A DNA stretch of 64,000 bases, from positions 496,001 to 560,000 of the forward strand of contig CAVVVP010000002.1 of assembly GCA_963751695.1 (NCBI GenBank), read 5' to 3'. Positions 25,267 to 33,754 of this stretch are shown here, in pieces; within the stretch, counting starts at the first letter, position 1; every line of letters begins with the position of its first letter. The translations under genes and the position numbers were made by a program. The DNA comes from SZUA-22 sp963751695 (GTDB lineage: Bacteria; Bacteroidota; Ignavibacteria; Ignavibacteriales; Melioribacteraceae). Below the pieces are notes generated by a model. That model made no database searches. It saw only the letters and a program-made list of their open reading frames with translations, and was not told where the DNA came from.

Positions 25267-25728
25267 ATGAGTAATGAAGAGATCAAAACCATGATAAATA
25301 AATACTTTGACAATGAACTGAATAAAGCAGAAGAAGTATTTCTATTTAGTCAGCTTTCTGAAAATGATGAAGCAAGAAATTATTTCAAAAATCTGAATAT
25401 AGTTTCTGAAGCTGTTCAATCAACAATGGAAGCTATTCCAAATCAATTGGAAGAGAGAATTTTTAATTCAATAATTACTAACACTGAAGAAACAAAAAGA
25501 TTTCGATTCAACATTCCATCCATTATTGGATATTCATTCTCAGTTGTTCTTCTTATTGTTTCAATTTTTATGTATTCACAATCAATAGAATACAAAAAGG
25601 ATATTGAGTTAAGTATACAGCAAATAAATCAGCAAAACAGAATGATTGAAATGTTGTTCCACTCTCTACCAGAGACAGAAGTGAAAGCAACATTTGCAAA
25701 TGAAGTAGTAGTAAAACCATCAATTTGA
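25267..25728 (+). CDS. Probable anti-sigma factor, single-span membrane protein
   Basis: The 153-residue protein has a soluble N-terminus of about 80 residues (MSNEEIKTMINKYFDNELNK, AEEVFLFSQLSENDEARNYF), which matches the helical anti-sigma layout without zinc-binding Cys or His residues. One membrane helix follows (IIGYSFSVVLLIVSIFMYS), then a short periplasmic tail with a coiled-coil-like QQINQQNRMIEML. Its position directly after an ECF sigma gene supports the role. The stop overlaps a possible upstream start of the next gene. Confidence 0.72.
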   Translation: MSNEEIKTMINKYFDNELNKAEEVFLFSQLSENDEARNYFKNLNIVSEAVQSTMEAIPNQLEERIFNSIITNTEETKRFRFNIPSIIGYSFSVVLLIVSIFMYSQSIEYKKDIELSIQQINQQNRMIEMLFHSLPETEVKATFANEVVVKPSI

Positions 25729-25736
25729 GGTTAAAA

Positions 25737-26438
25737 ATGAAAAAATTAGTTCTTATTGGGATTCTCTTATTATTATTTTCTGGATGCAAAGAGTCCGATA
25801 AAATTGAAGTAATTAAAAATTATGAATCTGAATTTAAAGATGTCTCTATTCAGAAAGTTTTTTATAATGGTGGACAGCCAATTCTTAATATTGATAATAC
25901 TGGTCATCAACAAATTCTAGTTGAGGATACAACTCGTAATGAATCTTCGTATAGAATTTATGTTAATGAAAAAGGTGAAATCGTAAGAATTCAAATTCTT
26001 CATGAAGGTTTTACTGATGTTGATAAAAAGAATATCGAAATAATAAAATCTTGGCAGCTAGAACCAATAAAGCAGAATGAGAAAATTGTGAAAGCTAGAT
26101 TTGATTTTAAAATCAAATATGACGACTATTTTTCAGAAACTTATTCTGTTGCTGTCGAACAAATGCCATCACCAATCGGGGGGATTGGGGCAATTCAGAA
26201 AAATATTGTTTACCCAGAAAATGCAAAGCGTGCAGGAATTGAAGGAAGAGTCTTTGTTAAGGCTTATATTGATAAAACAGGTAGTGTTGCCAAAGCTGAA
26301 ATAATTAGAGGTATTGGTGCCGGTTGCGACGAAGCAGCATTGGAAGCGGTGAGAAAAGTCAAATTTACACCAGGAATAGATAATGGAAAACATGTGAATG
26401 TACAAGTAACAGTTCCAATTCTATTTAAATTACAATAA
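25737..26438 (+). CDS. Lipoprotein with C-terminal TonB domain
   Basis: The lipoprotein signal is MKKLVLIGILLLLFSGC. The C-terminal 85 residues are a TonB_C domain: NIVYPENAKRAGIEGRVFVKAYIDKTG, AALEAVRKVKFTPG and VNVQVTVPILFKL. The middle region (about 20-145) is unassigned. Unlike true TonB it has no N-terminal transmembrane helix and no Pro-rich spacer, so it probably does not transmit energy from ExbBD. The ATG chosen has a GAGG ribosome-binding site 6 bases upstream; an in-frame ATG four codons earlier is less good. Its TonB_C domain is closely similar to that of the next gene, which suggests tandem duplication. Confidence 0.82.
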   Translation: MKKLVLIGILLLLFSGCKESDKIEVIKNYESEFKDVSIQKVFYNGGQPILNIDNTGHQQILVEDTTRNESSYRIYVNEKGEIVRIQILHEGFTDVDKKNIEIIKSWQLEPIKQNEKIVKARFDFKIKYDDYFSETYSVAVEQMPSPIGGIGAIQKNIVYPENAKRAGIEGRVFVKAYIDKTGSVAKAEIIRGIGAGCDEAALEAVRKVKFTPGIDNGKHVNVQVTVPILFKLQ

Positions 26439-26469
26439 ACATAATTCGTTAACAATCATGGGGGGAAAC

Positions 26470-26850
26470 ATGAAATCATTAATCAAAATTTCAACAATCT
26501 TAATCTTAGCTTCATTATGTCTTTTTGCACAAGAAATGGAACTTGACAAAATGCCTTCTCCAGAAGGAGGTATCGAAGCAATTGCCAAGAACATTAAGTA
26601 TCCAGAAAAAGCTAAGGTTGAAGGAATTGAGGGAAAGGTATTTGTAAAAGCAACCATTGATGAAACCGGAAAAGTTGTTGAAACTGAAATTGTTAGATCG
26701 GTAAGTAAAGAGTGTGATCTTGCAGCAGTTTATGCGGTTGAAAACACTAAATGGATTCCAGGGGAAAAAGATGGGAATAAAATTTCTGCTCAGGTAACTA
26801 TTCCTATCGCTTTTAAGCTGGATGATAAAAAGAAGGAAAGCAAACAGTAG
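26470..26850 (+). CDS. Secreted TonB_C-domain protein
   Basis: A signal peptide (MKSLIKISTILILASLCLFA) is followed by a single TonB_C domain: MPSPEGGIEAIAKNIKYPEKAKVEG, IEGKVFVKATIDETGKVV, CDLAAVYAVENTKWIPG and QVTIPIAFKL. The whole mature protein is about 105 residues. A GGGGGG ribosome-binding site lies 4 bases before the ATG. It is the last gene of the sigma-factor operon and is followed by a strong hairpin terminator. A free periplasmic TonB_C domain could compete for, or sense, TonB-box receptors, but that is speculation. Confidence 0.82.
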   Translation: MKSLIKISTILILASLCLFAQEMELDKMPSPEGGIEAIAKNIKYPEKAKVEGIEGKVFVKATIDETGKVVETEIVRSVSKECDLAAVYAVENTKWIPGEKDGNKISAQVTIPIAFKLDDKKKESKQ

Positions 26851-26866
26851 AAATTTGCAATTGAAT

Positions 26867-26897
26867 TTCCCGCATGTTTAATGCGGGAATATTTTTC
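26867..26897 (+). terminator. Rho-independent terminator after the ECF sigma operon
   Basis: TTCCCGCAT and ATGCGGGAA form a perfect 9-bp stem with a 5-nt loop (GTTTA), followed by TATTTTT. It lies 16 bp after the TonB_C gene stop. The right arm contains an in-frame ATG that would otherwise be read as the start of the next gene, so that gene's real start is farther downstream. Confidence 0.8.
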
Positions 26898-26934
26898 ACG
26901 CCTCCCGACTAAAAATTCAGAATATAAAAATGGC

Positions 26935-27732
26935 ATGAAAATTAAAAGACGATATAACATCCTACTGATAATGGTTGCAATTCTAGTTTTATATTTATTT
27001 TGGGGTCCCCTCTTTCCATGGAATCCAATAAAAATTGGGTATACAGAAGTTACCTCTTCAAATGCTAATATTTTTATCAAAAATATTAGTGAAAAAGATT
27101 CTGCAGTATATAAAATTGATGAAATAATACAGAACCTTGAGAGGATACATCATTTAGAGTTTCAAAGTGATTTCAAAATTATAGTGCTGGATCGTGATAG
27201 CAATATGAAAAGATATTTACCTTGGATGTCTGGAAGCAAATACTCAGTATCTTTGAGTGTTGTTGATTTGATCTATATTGGTCCAATTGCAAGAAAATCA
27301 AATATGGGAATTGAGCCCTACATCAAACACGAATTATCACATCTACTAATTGATCAAAATACAACATTCGAAAATGCTCGTGAAATCCACAACCAAGGAT
27401 GGTTTACTGAAGGACTAGCAGAATATGCAGGCAATCGTAGTTTCTATTCCAAAGAAAATTTTATAAAAATATGTAAAAGTGAGAATATAGAGTTCACTGA
27501 TCTTCGTGAAAAGAGTCCATTAGATATGTCTAACTATGAGCTAAAAGTCAACTACAGTTTTTATCGTTTCTTTATTGAGTTCCTTATTGAAACTTATGGA
27601 ATAGAAAAATTTCAAAAATATTTGAAAAGATATATTGAAAATCCCAAAAAGTATATTCAATTATTCGATGAAGTATTTAGAATAGAATTAGAACAGTTAT
27701 TAACTCAGTTTAATTTTGGATTGAATCGATAG
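26935..27732 (+). CDS. Membrane-anchored gluzincin-type metallopeptidase-like protein
   Basis: The protein has an N-terminal basic stretch and one membrane helix (ILLIMVAILVLYLFWGPLF) followed by an extracytoplasmic domain. HELSH near residue 132-136 is an HExxH zinc motif, and WFTEGLAEY, 23 residues later, supplies the third ligand Glu as in gluzincins (peptidase MA-like, DUF2268 or M1-like collagenase relatives). The chosen ATG excludes an upstream ATG that falls inside the preceding terminator. The 3' end overlaps the convergent TonB-receptor gene by 23 bp. The substrate is unknown. Confidence 0.72.
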   Translation: MKIKRRYNILLIMVAILVLYLFWGPLFPWNPIKIGYTEVTSSNANIFIKNISEKDSAVYKIDEIIQNLERIHHLEFQSDFKIIVLDRDSNMKRYLPWMSGSKYSVSLSVVDLIYIGPIARKSNMGIEPYIKHELSHLLIDQNTTFENAREIHNQGWFTEGLAEYAGNRSFYSKENFIKICKSENIEFTDLREKSPLDMSNYELKVNYSFYRFFIEFLIETYGIEKFQKYLKRYIENPKKYIQLFDEVFRIELEQLLTQFNFGLNR

Positions 27733-29536
27733 AAAACTTTACTCCTCCAACTATCCATCTGCCCGGTAAGGGAATACCAGCAATATCACAATAAGGAGAG
27801 GCGAAAAGATTTGTTGCTTTAATGTAAATATTGAAATTAGTAATTGATCTATCCATTTTAATATCAGCAATAAAATGGTCACTTACATTTAGTCTGTCTT
27901 CGTATCTAAAGAACCAATGAAAATTTATTTCACCATAAAAAGTATGACTAACAGTTAGTATACCTTGGTGCTTTAAATATTTGAGTAAGTATCTGGAATC
28001 CAAATCCGAGTCTACTTGTTCAGAATTTAGAAATGTATATTGAAGCTTCACTGTTCGAAATGGCTGATCTGCGAATATCTCTTTAATATTTGAAGAGATG
28101 CTAAATTCAACACCATTTGTGTTAATTGAAGTAATATTCATTGCCTGCCAAGGATCATCATCAGAAACTCTTACCCAATCGATTAGATTCTTTCCCTCGC
28201 GTCTGAATATCGATGCGGACGCGTTGAAGCTAGTGTTGAAATATTTCATTCCAATTTCATAATTAACTACTTCTTCGTATTTCAAATCGGGATTCCCACT
28301 TGAAATGGGATCGTTGTAATAAAGTTCCGTATATGTAGGAATTCTAAAAGCCTTTCCAACATTACTAAATAGACTAAATGAATTAGAAAGTTTATACCCA
28401 ATCTCAAGAGCTGGCCATATTTTCCAACCAATTGAAGAATAGTCATAAACAAACCCACTAATAGAAACAATCAATTTCGAGAATTCTTGAAACTGGTGCT
28501 CAATATAGAATCCTTTTCTGTCACGATTATGATCTCCTAAATTAGTGCTTTCGATCTTATCATAAACATATTCGCCGCCCAAATTTGTTCTTCCCAGAAC
28601 TGAAGTCACATAAAAGTTCATTTCACCACCAAAAATATTGGTCATATGATTATTCTTATAAAAACTTGGGTCAGTTTTATCTAAAACAAATTCATCATCA
28701 TTATTTCTCCAGTAACCCTTTATTGAATAATTGAAATTATTGGATCCGAATTCTGCGCCCACTTTTGCAAAAGTAGTCTTTGTATGTTCAGCCTGGAGTG
28801 GAAAACTTGTAGTATAAAAACTGTTAGCTCCGAAATCTTTATCCGAGTAACCCAGATAAAAATCGATCAAACTTTTATTCCACGAAAGAGATGCCCCATA
28901 TGAGAAATTTGTGATATCATACTCTGTATTTTCTCTATATCCATTTGATTTACCTTTTTCAAAAGTGAAATTATTGCTTAGATTTCCTAAGTTATAGCTT
29001 CCAAAGAGTGATCCTGAAAACAATCCATGGTCTCCTCCTTCTAATGATACTGCGAGGTTATTTTCTTTATCTCGTTTTGTCCTAAAACTTACGACGCCAT
29101 TAAATGCATTAGCTCCGTATATTGAGGAAGAACCTCCTTTAACAACTTCTACTCGCTCCAAATTATTCAGAGAAATAGGTAAATTTAAATTATGGTGTCC
29201 AGTCTGAGGATCAATAATTTTGATCCCATCCAATAGAACTAAGGTTTGTTCAAAGTTTCCCCCTCGAATTCCAAGATCACTTTGCACACTATTAGGACCC
29301 CTCACATTTAAATCAACTGATCCTATATAATTTAAATAATCTTGAGGTTGGTTAACTGATGAGTTTGAAAGCTCATTTTTGTCAATGATCTTTATACTTC
29401 TATTTGCGTCCGAATACAAGACTGGCTGATGCATAGATTCAACTACCACATCCTTCATTTTGAACTGGAGTGAATCAGTTGTCTGACTAAAAATATTAGT
29501 CATCGAAATTATTAGTGTAATTATAATTTTTCTCAT
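27710..29536 (-). CDS. TonB-dependent outer-membrane receptor, BtuB-like
   Basis: The 608-residue receptor has a signal peptide (MRKIIITLIISMTNIFSQ). Its plug domain includes IKIIDKNELSNSSVNQPQDYL, VDLNVRGPNSVQSDLGIRGG, TLVLLDGIKIIDPQTGHHN and LERVEVVKGGSSSIYGANAFNGVV, the standard TonB-receptor plug landmarks. A 22-strand barrel follows, ending VGGVKFSID. The size and plug resemble BtuB/cobalamin receptors more than siderophore receptors. No B12 transport genes adjoin it; a BtuC/FecC-type permease lies 23 kb away. A degraded cobalamin-riboswitch-like sequence lies just upstream but on the opposite strand. Confidence 0.88.
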   Translation of the reverse strand: MRKIIITLIISMTNIFSQTTDSLQFKMKDVVVESMHQPVLYSDANRSIKIIDKNELSNSSVNQPQDYLNYIGSVDLNVRGPNSVQSDLGIRGGNFEQTLVLLDGIKIIDPQTGHHNLNLPISLNNLERVEVVKGGSSSIYGANAFNGVVSFRTKRDKENNLAVSLEGGDHGLFSGSLFGSYNLGNLSNNFTFEKGKSNGYRENTEYDITNFSYGASLSWNKSLIDFYLGYSDKDFGANSFYTTSFPLQAEHTKTTFAKVGAEFGSNNFNYSIKGYWRNNDDEFVLDKTDPSFYKNNHMTNIFGGEMNFYVTSVLGRTNLGGEYVYDKIESTNLGDHNRDRKGFYIEHQFQEFSKLIVSISGFVYDYSSIGWKIWPALEIGYKLSNSFSLFSNVGKAFRIPTYTELYYNDPISSGNPDLKYEEVVNYEIGMKYFNTSFNASASIFRREGKNLIDWVRVSDDDPWQAMNITSINTNGVEFSISSNIKEIFADQPFRTVKLQYTFLNSEQVDSDLDSRYLLKYLKHQGILTVSHTFYGEINFHWFFRYEDRLNVSDHFIADIKMDRSITNFNIYIKATNLFASPYCDIAGIPLPGRWIVGGVKFSIDSIQN

Positions 29537-29667
29537 ATCTCACAAAATCTTCATGTTCTTTTCCCATTTCTGATGTTAATCAAAATATCTATTCCCCATA
29601 CTTCTCTAATTCGATAACTTAAGATTAAGTTTGTTATCATAGAATGAAAAAGATTTGTGATTAGAAT

Positions 29668-29795
29668 TAAGGTTTTATATTGCTTAAAAAAGCGATTGTG
29701 GGAAAACAATCATGAGCACCAGAAATTCCTTCCTGCTGCTGAGCCGACTGTAAAAGATCAATGAACTTAATCAATACAATTCCAAAGGAACTGCT
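29668..29795 (+). promoter_or_regulatory. Possible degenerate cobalamin-riboswitch-like element
   Basis: The plus strand shows several parts of the cobalamin aptamer in order: AAGGTTTTATATTGC, GTGGGAA, AGAAATTCC, GCTGCTGAGCCGACTGTAA, and a poor B12-box-like AAAGGAACTGCT near 29783. Spacing between GGGAA and ACTGTAA is longer than usual. No gene follows on the plus strand: the next sequence is the 3' end of rseP on the opposite strand. It may be a remnant whose gene is lost, or a chance match. The gap of 267 bp between the TonB receptor and rseP holds nothing else I can name. Confidence 0.3.
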
Positions 29796-29803
29796 ATGTT
29801 TAC

Positions 29804-31162
29804 TTATAAATTTATAATATCGTTATAAACGATGAATGCCATTAAGATCAGTAATAAAATGAATCCAGCATTCTGAATAGCTAACTTAATTTTTATTGGA
29901 ATTTCTCTTCTAAAAATTCCTTCAATCAGAATTATTACAAAATGGCCGCCATCCAAAACTGGGAATGGCAAAATATTGAGTATCGCCAAACTTAAACTAA
30001 GAAGTGCTAAAAATCTTAGATATGATACTAAACCAATGTCAGCTGATTCAGCAGCCATATTTGCTATCTTAACAGGTCCACCAAATGCTTTTCCAACTTC
30101 TAGATTACCTGTAATAACTCTTTTAACAAATACAAATGTTAGTTCAGTATAGGAGATCACATCCTTAACACCTTGCGACCAAGACTCAAGAAAACCGTAA
30201 CTTTTAAATTCTGTTTTTCCGGCGTAAGTAGTCACTAGGCCAATTCCAATTTTTCCATCTATACTAGGAGTTACAGCTGTGCTAATCGTATCAGACCCTC
30301 TAAGAAGACCCATTGACAATTCAACACTTTCATTTGATGAAATTATATCAATTACTTCTGTGCTGGAATTTAATGGAATACCCGCGATTGATAGGATAAA
30401 ATCATTTGCTTCAATACCTGCAGCCTCAGCTGGAGATTCCTTAATAACTTCAGTTATGACTGGTCTAATATCACCGACAGGCAAGAAAAATGATTTCTGA
30501 GAAGCACTATTCAGTGAATCTTGAGGAATTGAAAATGATACTTGCTCATCTCCTCTCATTACCGAAACCACTTTTGCTGATTCATCTTTACTCAATAAAA
30601 GATTTGTAACAATAGCTTGCCAATCCGAAATTCTTTGATCATTTATTGAAATAATCTTATCCCCGGTTCTAAACCCAAAATTGTAAGCAACTGATTCTTC
30701 TTGAACATTTCCCACGGTTGTAGTTTTGTAAATCTCCGTTCCCTGGAAAAAATTAATTCCAGCAAAAACTGCAATGGTGAGAAACAAATTCATCATAACA
30801 CCAGCTGTAATTACAAATAATTTTTGGTAAGTCGGCTTTGATCTAAATTCGTAAGGTTTAGGATCTGCCTTAGCAAAGTTTGTATCGAAACTTTCATCTA
30901 TCATTCCAGCAATCTTTACATATCCCCCGAGTGGGAGCATTGAAATACGGTAATCAGTGTGACCTTGCATATCAATATCTTTTGGGAGATCACCAATTGT
31001 GAAACCATTAATCTGGTTCCACCCAAACAATCTTTTGCCAAAACCAATTGCAAAAACATCGGTGCGCATTTTGCACATTCGTGCAGCTAAAAAATGCCCT
31101 AATTCATGCACAAAAACTAGGATACTTATTGTTACTATAAAATAAAAAAGTGAATCTATCAA
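29804..31162 (-). CDS. rseP: RIP metalloprotease (site-2 protease)
   Basis: This 452-residue inner-membrane zinc protease of family M50 has an N-terminal helix with HELGHFLAARM (HExxH), two PDZ domains in the periplasmic loop (YNFGFRTGDKIISINDQRI and PAEAAGIEANDFILSIAG), and C-terminal helices with NILPFPVLDGGHFVIILIE carrying the third zinc ligand Asp. RseP cleaves anti-sigma factors and signal-peptide remnants. It follows dxr by 13 bp, the conserved bacterial pairing. Confidence 0.95.
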   Translation of the reverse strand: MIDSLFYFIVTISILVFVHELGHFLAARMCKMRTDVFAIGFGKRLFGWNQINGFTIGDLPKDIDMQGHTDYRISMLPLGGYVKIAGMIDESFDTNFAKADPKPYEFRSKPTYQKLFVITAGVMMNLFLTIAVFAGINFFQGTEIYKTTTVGNVQEESVAYNFGFRTGDKIISINDQRISDWQAIVTNLLLSKDESAKVVSVMRGDEQVSFSIPQDSLNSASQKSFFLPVGDIRPVITEVIKESPAEAAGIEANDFILSIAGIPLNSSTEVIDIISSNESVELSMGLLRGSDTISTAVTPSIDGKIGIGLVTTYAGKTEFKSYGFLESWSQGVKDVISYTELTFVFVKRVITGNLEVGKAFGGPVKIANMAAESADIGLVSYLRFLALLSLSLAILNILPFPVLDGGHFVIILIEGIFRREIPIKIKLAIQNAGFILLLILMAFIVYNDIINL

Positions 31163-31175
31163 AATTTAATCCTCT

Positions 31176-32321
31176 CTAATCCTTCAAATATTCTCTCGTT
31201 AAACTGTCATACTCAATAATAGTTTCAATGTCTGGATGGGATATGTTTTCAATTCCATTTAATGCTTTTTTTATTAGTCCGGGAATTTCTAAAAAGGAGA
31301 TTTCGTGATTCAAAAATCTTTCAACGGCAACTTCATTTGCAGCGTTCAAGATACATGGTGCAGTTCCACCTTCTTCCAATACATTAAAAGCTAATTTCAA
31401 GCATTCAAATTTACGAAAATCTGGATTAAAAAATGTTAAATCTGTTATGTTCGGAAGATCAGTTTTAGTAAATTCATTTGGAAGTCTATCCGGGTAGGTC
31501 AATGCATATTGAATTGGAAGACGCATATCGGGCACACTAAGTTGGGCTTTAATTGATCCGTCAATAAACTCAACCATCGAATGTATGATTGATTGGGGAT
31601 GAACAACCACTTCTATTTTTTCGGTTACGAGTTTAAAGAGCCAATGTGCCTCAATCACCTCTAGCCCCTTATTCATCATCGTTGCAGAATCAATAGTTAC
31701 TTTATTCCCCATATCCCAATTAGGATGATTTAAAGCTTCTGCAACCGAGACTTTTGCAATATCTTCGAGACTTTTATTAAAGAATGGTCCACCAGAAGCT
31801 GTGAGCAGAAGTTTTTTAATCTCGTTTGTTTTCTCACCAACAAGGCATTGAAATATCGCACTATGCTCTGAATCAACTGGAATTATCTCTGAGTTGTGCT
31901 TCTCAGCAAGATTAGTGAAAATTTCACCAGCTACTACTAGGGTCTCCTTGTTAGCAAGAGCGACTCTTTTGCCCCTTTTTATTCCTTCAATTGTTGGATT
32001 GAGGCCAGAAAATCCAACTAAGGCAGAAAGGAGTACATCATATTCAGAATTTTTCGTTGCTTCGATCAATCCATCATCACCAAGAAGGAGCTTGATATTT
32101 GGTGGAATTTGATGTTTAACTTTTTCTGCAGCTTTGGGATTACGAATAACAACAATTTCTGGATTAAACTCAGTTATTTGTGAGAGCAGAAGTGCAACAT
32201 TATTGTTTGCAGTTAACGCGCCAACCTCAAATTTGTCCGGATGGAGTCTGATTACGTCAAGAGTACTTGTACCAATAGAGCCAGTGGAACCGAGAATAAA
32301 AACTTTTTTCTTATTTATCAT
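31176..32321 (-). CDS. dxr: 1-deoxy-D-xylulose-5-phosphate reductoisomerase
   Basis: The 381-residue enzyme of the MEP isoprenoid pathway converts DXP to MEP with NADPH. Visible landmarks are the nucleotide-binding GSTGSIGTSTLDVI at the N-terminus, ALANKETLVVAGE, PVDSEHSAIFQCL with the metal-binding Asp and Glu, the LLTASGGPF loop, and NHPNWDMGNKVTIDSATMMNKGLEVIEAHWLF. The C-terminal helical domain is present and the length is normal. It is cotranscribed with rseP. Confidence 0.96.
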   Translation of the reverse strand: MINKKKVFILGSTGSIGTSTLDVIRLHPDKFEVGALTANNNVALLLSQITEFNPEIVVIRNPKAAEKVKHQIPPNIKLLLGDDGLIEATKNSEYDVLLSALVGFSGLNPTIEGIKRGKRVALANKETLVVAGEIFTNLAEKHNSEIIPVDSEHSAIFQCLVGEKTNEIKKLLLTASGGPFFNKSLEDIAKVSVAEALNHPNWDMGNKVTIDSATMMNKGLEVIEAHWLFKLVTEKIEVVVHPQSIIHSMVEFIDGSIKAQLSVPDMRLPIQYALTYPDRLPNEFTKTDLPNITDLTFFNPDFRKFECLKLAFNVLEEGGTAPCILNAANEVAVERFLNHEISFLEIPGLIKKALNGIENISHPDIETIIEYDSLTREYLKD

Positions 32322-32387
32322 TAATGGACAATATTATTAAAGTGTAATTCTAAATTACCTAAATATTAAATTAAACGGAAAATCCAG

Positions 32388-32750
32388 TTATTTAGGATTA
32401 TTCTTCCTACTTATCCTATCAGTCGTTCTGAACGTCAAAATTACAATTAAGACGGTTCCTACAATGATGAGAAATATATTAATTAAAATCGAAATATTAT
32501 TTGAGAAAAGTTCACTAATAAGAATTATTGGAGTAAAAATGGTAATAATAATACCAAAAACAAACAGATGTTTCGCACATATTTCATTTACTTCATACCA
32601 AGTCTTTTCATCTTTCATTGTCTTGGGAAGCCTAATTCCATACCAATGGTTTATCTTTATTTTTCTTCTAATAAGTGGAATTGAAATGCTGATAAATATT
32701 AACCCAGTTCCAATAAATGTATATAGCAAGAATTGAATTCCGCTTTCCAT
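32388..32750 (-). CDS. SdpI/YhfL-family membrane protein
   Basis: This 120-residue protein has three hydrophobic segments. The motif NHWYGIRLPKTMKDEKTWYEVNEICAKHLF matches the SdpI/YhfL domain (PF13630), whose hallmark is the N-x-x-Y-G-(I/Y)-R-x-x-x-(S/T)-x-x-x-(E/D)-x-x-W pattern. The family includes immunity proteins to the SDP toxin in Bacillus, but most members have unknown roles. Its first base overlaps the stop of the preceding monooxygenase-like gene by one base, so the two are coupled. Confidence 0.82.
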   Translation of the reverse strand: MESGIQFLLYTFIGTGLIFISISIPLIRRKIKINHWYGIRLPKTMKDEKTWYEVNEICAKHLFVFGIIITIFTPIILISELFSNNISILINIFLIIVGTVLIVILTFRTTDRISRKNNPK

Positions 32751-33661
32751 CAGAACACTTCAATAAACTCATCAAAAATTTCTCTAACAGATCGAATTTT
32801 TGAAATTTTCTCCACCCCAGTTCCCGCTTCTAAAAGCCCCTCTGTTTTATTGCCATTAAAAATGCCCAGTTTTTCTCTTTTTTCTCCAAGAAGTTTTTTC
32901 AATTGCGTTGAGGTTGAACCAGATTTTTCCTTTTCATGAATCATTTCAGTAAAATCGTTTTTAATTGCTCTAGTCAAACCTATCTTTTTCAGGATTAATC
33001 TCGTTCCATCTTTTCCCGCCAACAATATTGAATCCTTATAGTTTTGATGAGCTGATGACTCTTCAGAAGAGGCAAATAGTGTCCCGATCTGAACACCTTC
33101 GGCGCCTGAATTTAAAGCACTTCTTATATCTTTCTTATCAACAATTCCTCCAGCTGCAATTACTGGAATCATGAGATTTTCAGCTAATTGTTTAGTTAGT
33201 TTGAACATTGTTAATTGATCCAATCCGTTATGTCCACCAGCTTCCACTCCTTCAGCAACAACAGCATCGCAACCAACCGATTGAGCTTTTAATCCTTGTT
33301 TAAGATTTGAAACAACATGTATTACAATACATTTATTCTGCTTTAAAATTTCAATATGTTTTTGAGGATTTCCAGCGGAAGAAAAAATAATTTCAATTTT
33401 TTCATTCAAAATAGTATTAATAAGTTCATCAGAATCCTTTCTCATGAGAGGAAGATTTACTCCAAATTGGTTTTTCGTAGCAAGTTTGCATTTTCTTATG
33501 TGCTCTGTTAAGAGTTCTGGTTTCATTGATCCCGAACCAATTAGCCCAAGTCCACCACAATTTGAGACTGCAGAGGCCAATTTCCAACCGGATACCCAGA
33601 CCATTCCACCCTGAATAATGGGATATTTAACATTTAGTAACTTTGTAATTCGATTTGTCAT
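32750..33661 (-). CDS. Nitronate monooxygenase / FabK-like FMN protein
   Basis: This is a 303-residue FMN-binding TIM barrel of the 2-nitropropane dioxygenase family. YPIIQGGMVWVSGWKLASAVSNCGGLGLIGSG is the N-terminal FMN loop, and GCDAVVAEGVEAGGHNG, PVIAAGGIVDKKDI and GAEGVQIGTLFASSEES are the phosphate-binding strands. The GGMVWV start is also typical of FabK enoyl-ACP reductases, so either a nitronate oxidase or a fatty-acid enzyme is possible; sequence alone does not settle it. It heads a four-gene run with the SdpI-like gene, dxr and rseP. Confidence 0.82.
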   Translation of the reverse strand: MTNRITKLLNVKYPIIQGGMVWVSGWKLASAVSNCGGLGLIGSGSMKPELLTEHIRKCKLATKNQFGVNLPLMRKDSDELINTILNEKIEIIFSSAGNPQKHIEILKQNKCIVIHVVSNLKQGLKAQSVGCDAVVAEGVEAGGHNGLDQLTMFKLTKQLAENLMIPVIAAGGIVDKKDIRSALNSGAEGVQIGTLFASSEESSAHQNYKDSILLAGKDGTRLILKKIGLTRAIKNDFTEMIHEKEKSGSTSTQLKKLLGEKREKLGIFNGNKTEGLLEAGTGVEKISKIRSVREIFDEFIEVF

Positions 33662-33754
33662 TTTTGTGGTTCTAGGTTTTGGCTCTTCTTCATCATTGGA
33701 ATAGGCAACGATATTTTTTAAATTAAAGTTTAAATTAAAAAGAATTAGGATAAT

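Noticed and set aside
29817..29835. ATCGTT-ATA-AACGAT dyad resembling a half of the activator palindrome
   Set aside because: It lies inside the last codons of rseP, is a single copy and differs in its core from CGTTATATATAACG.
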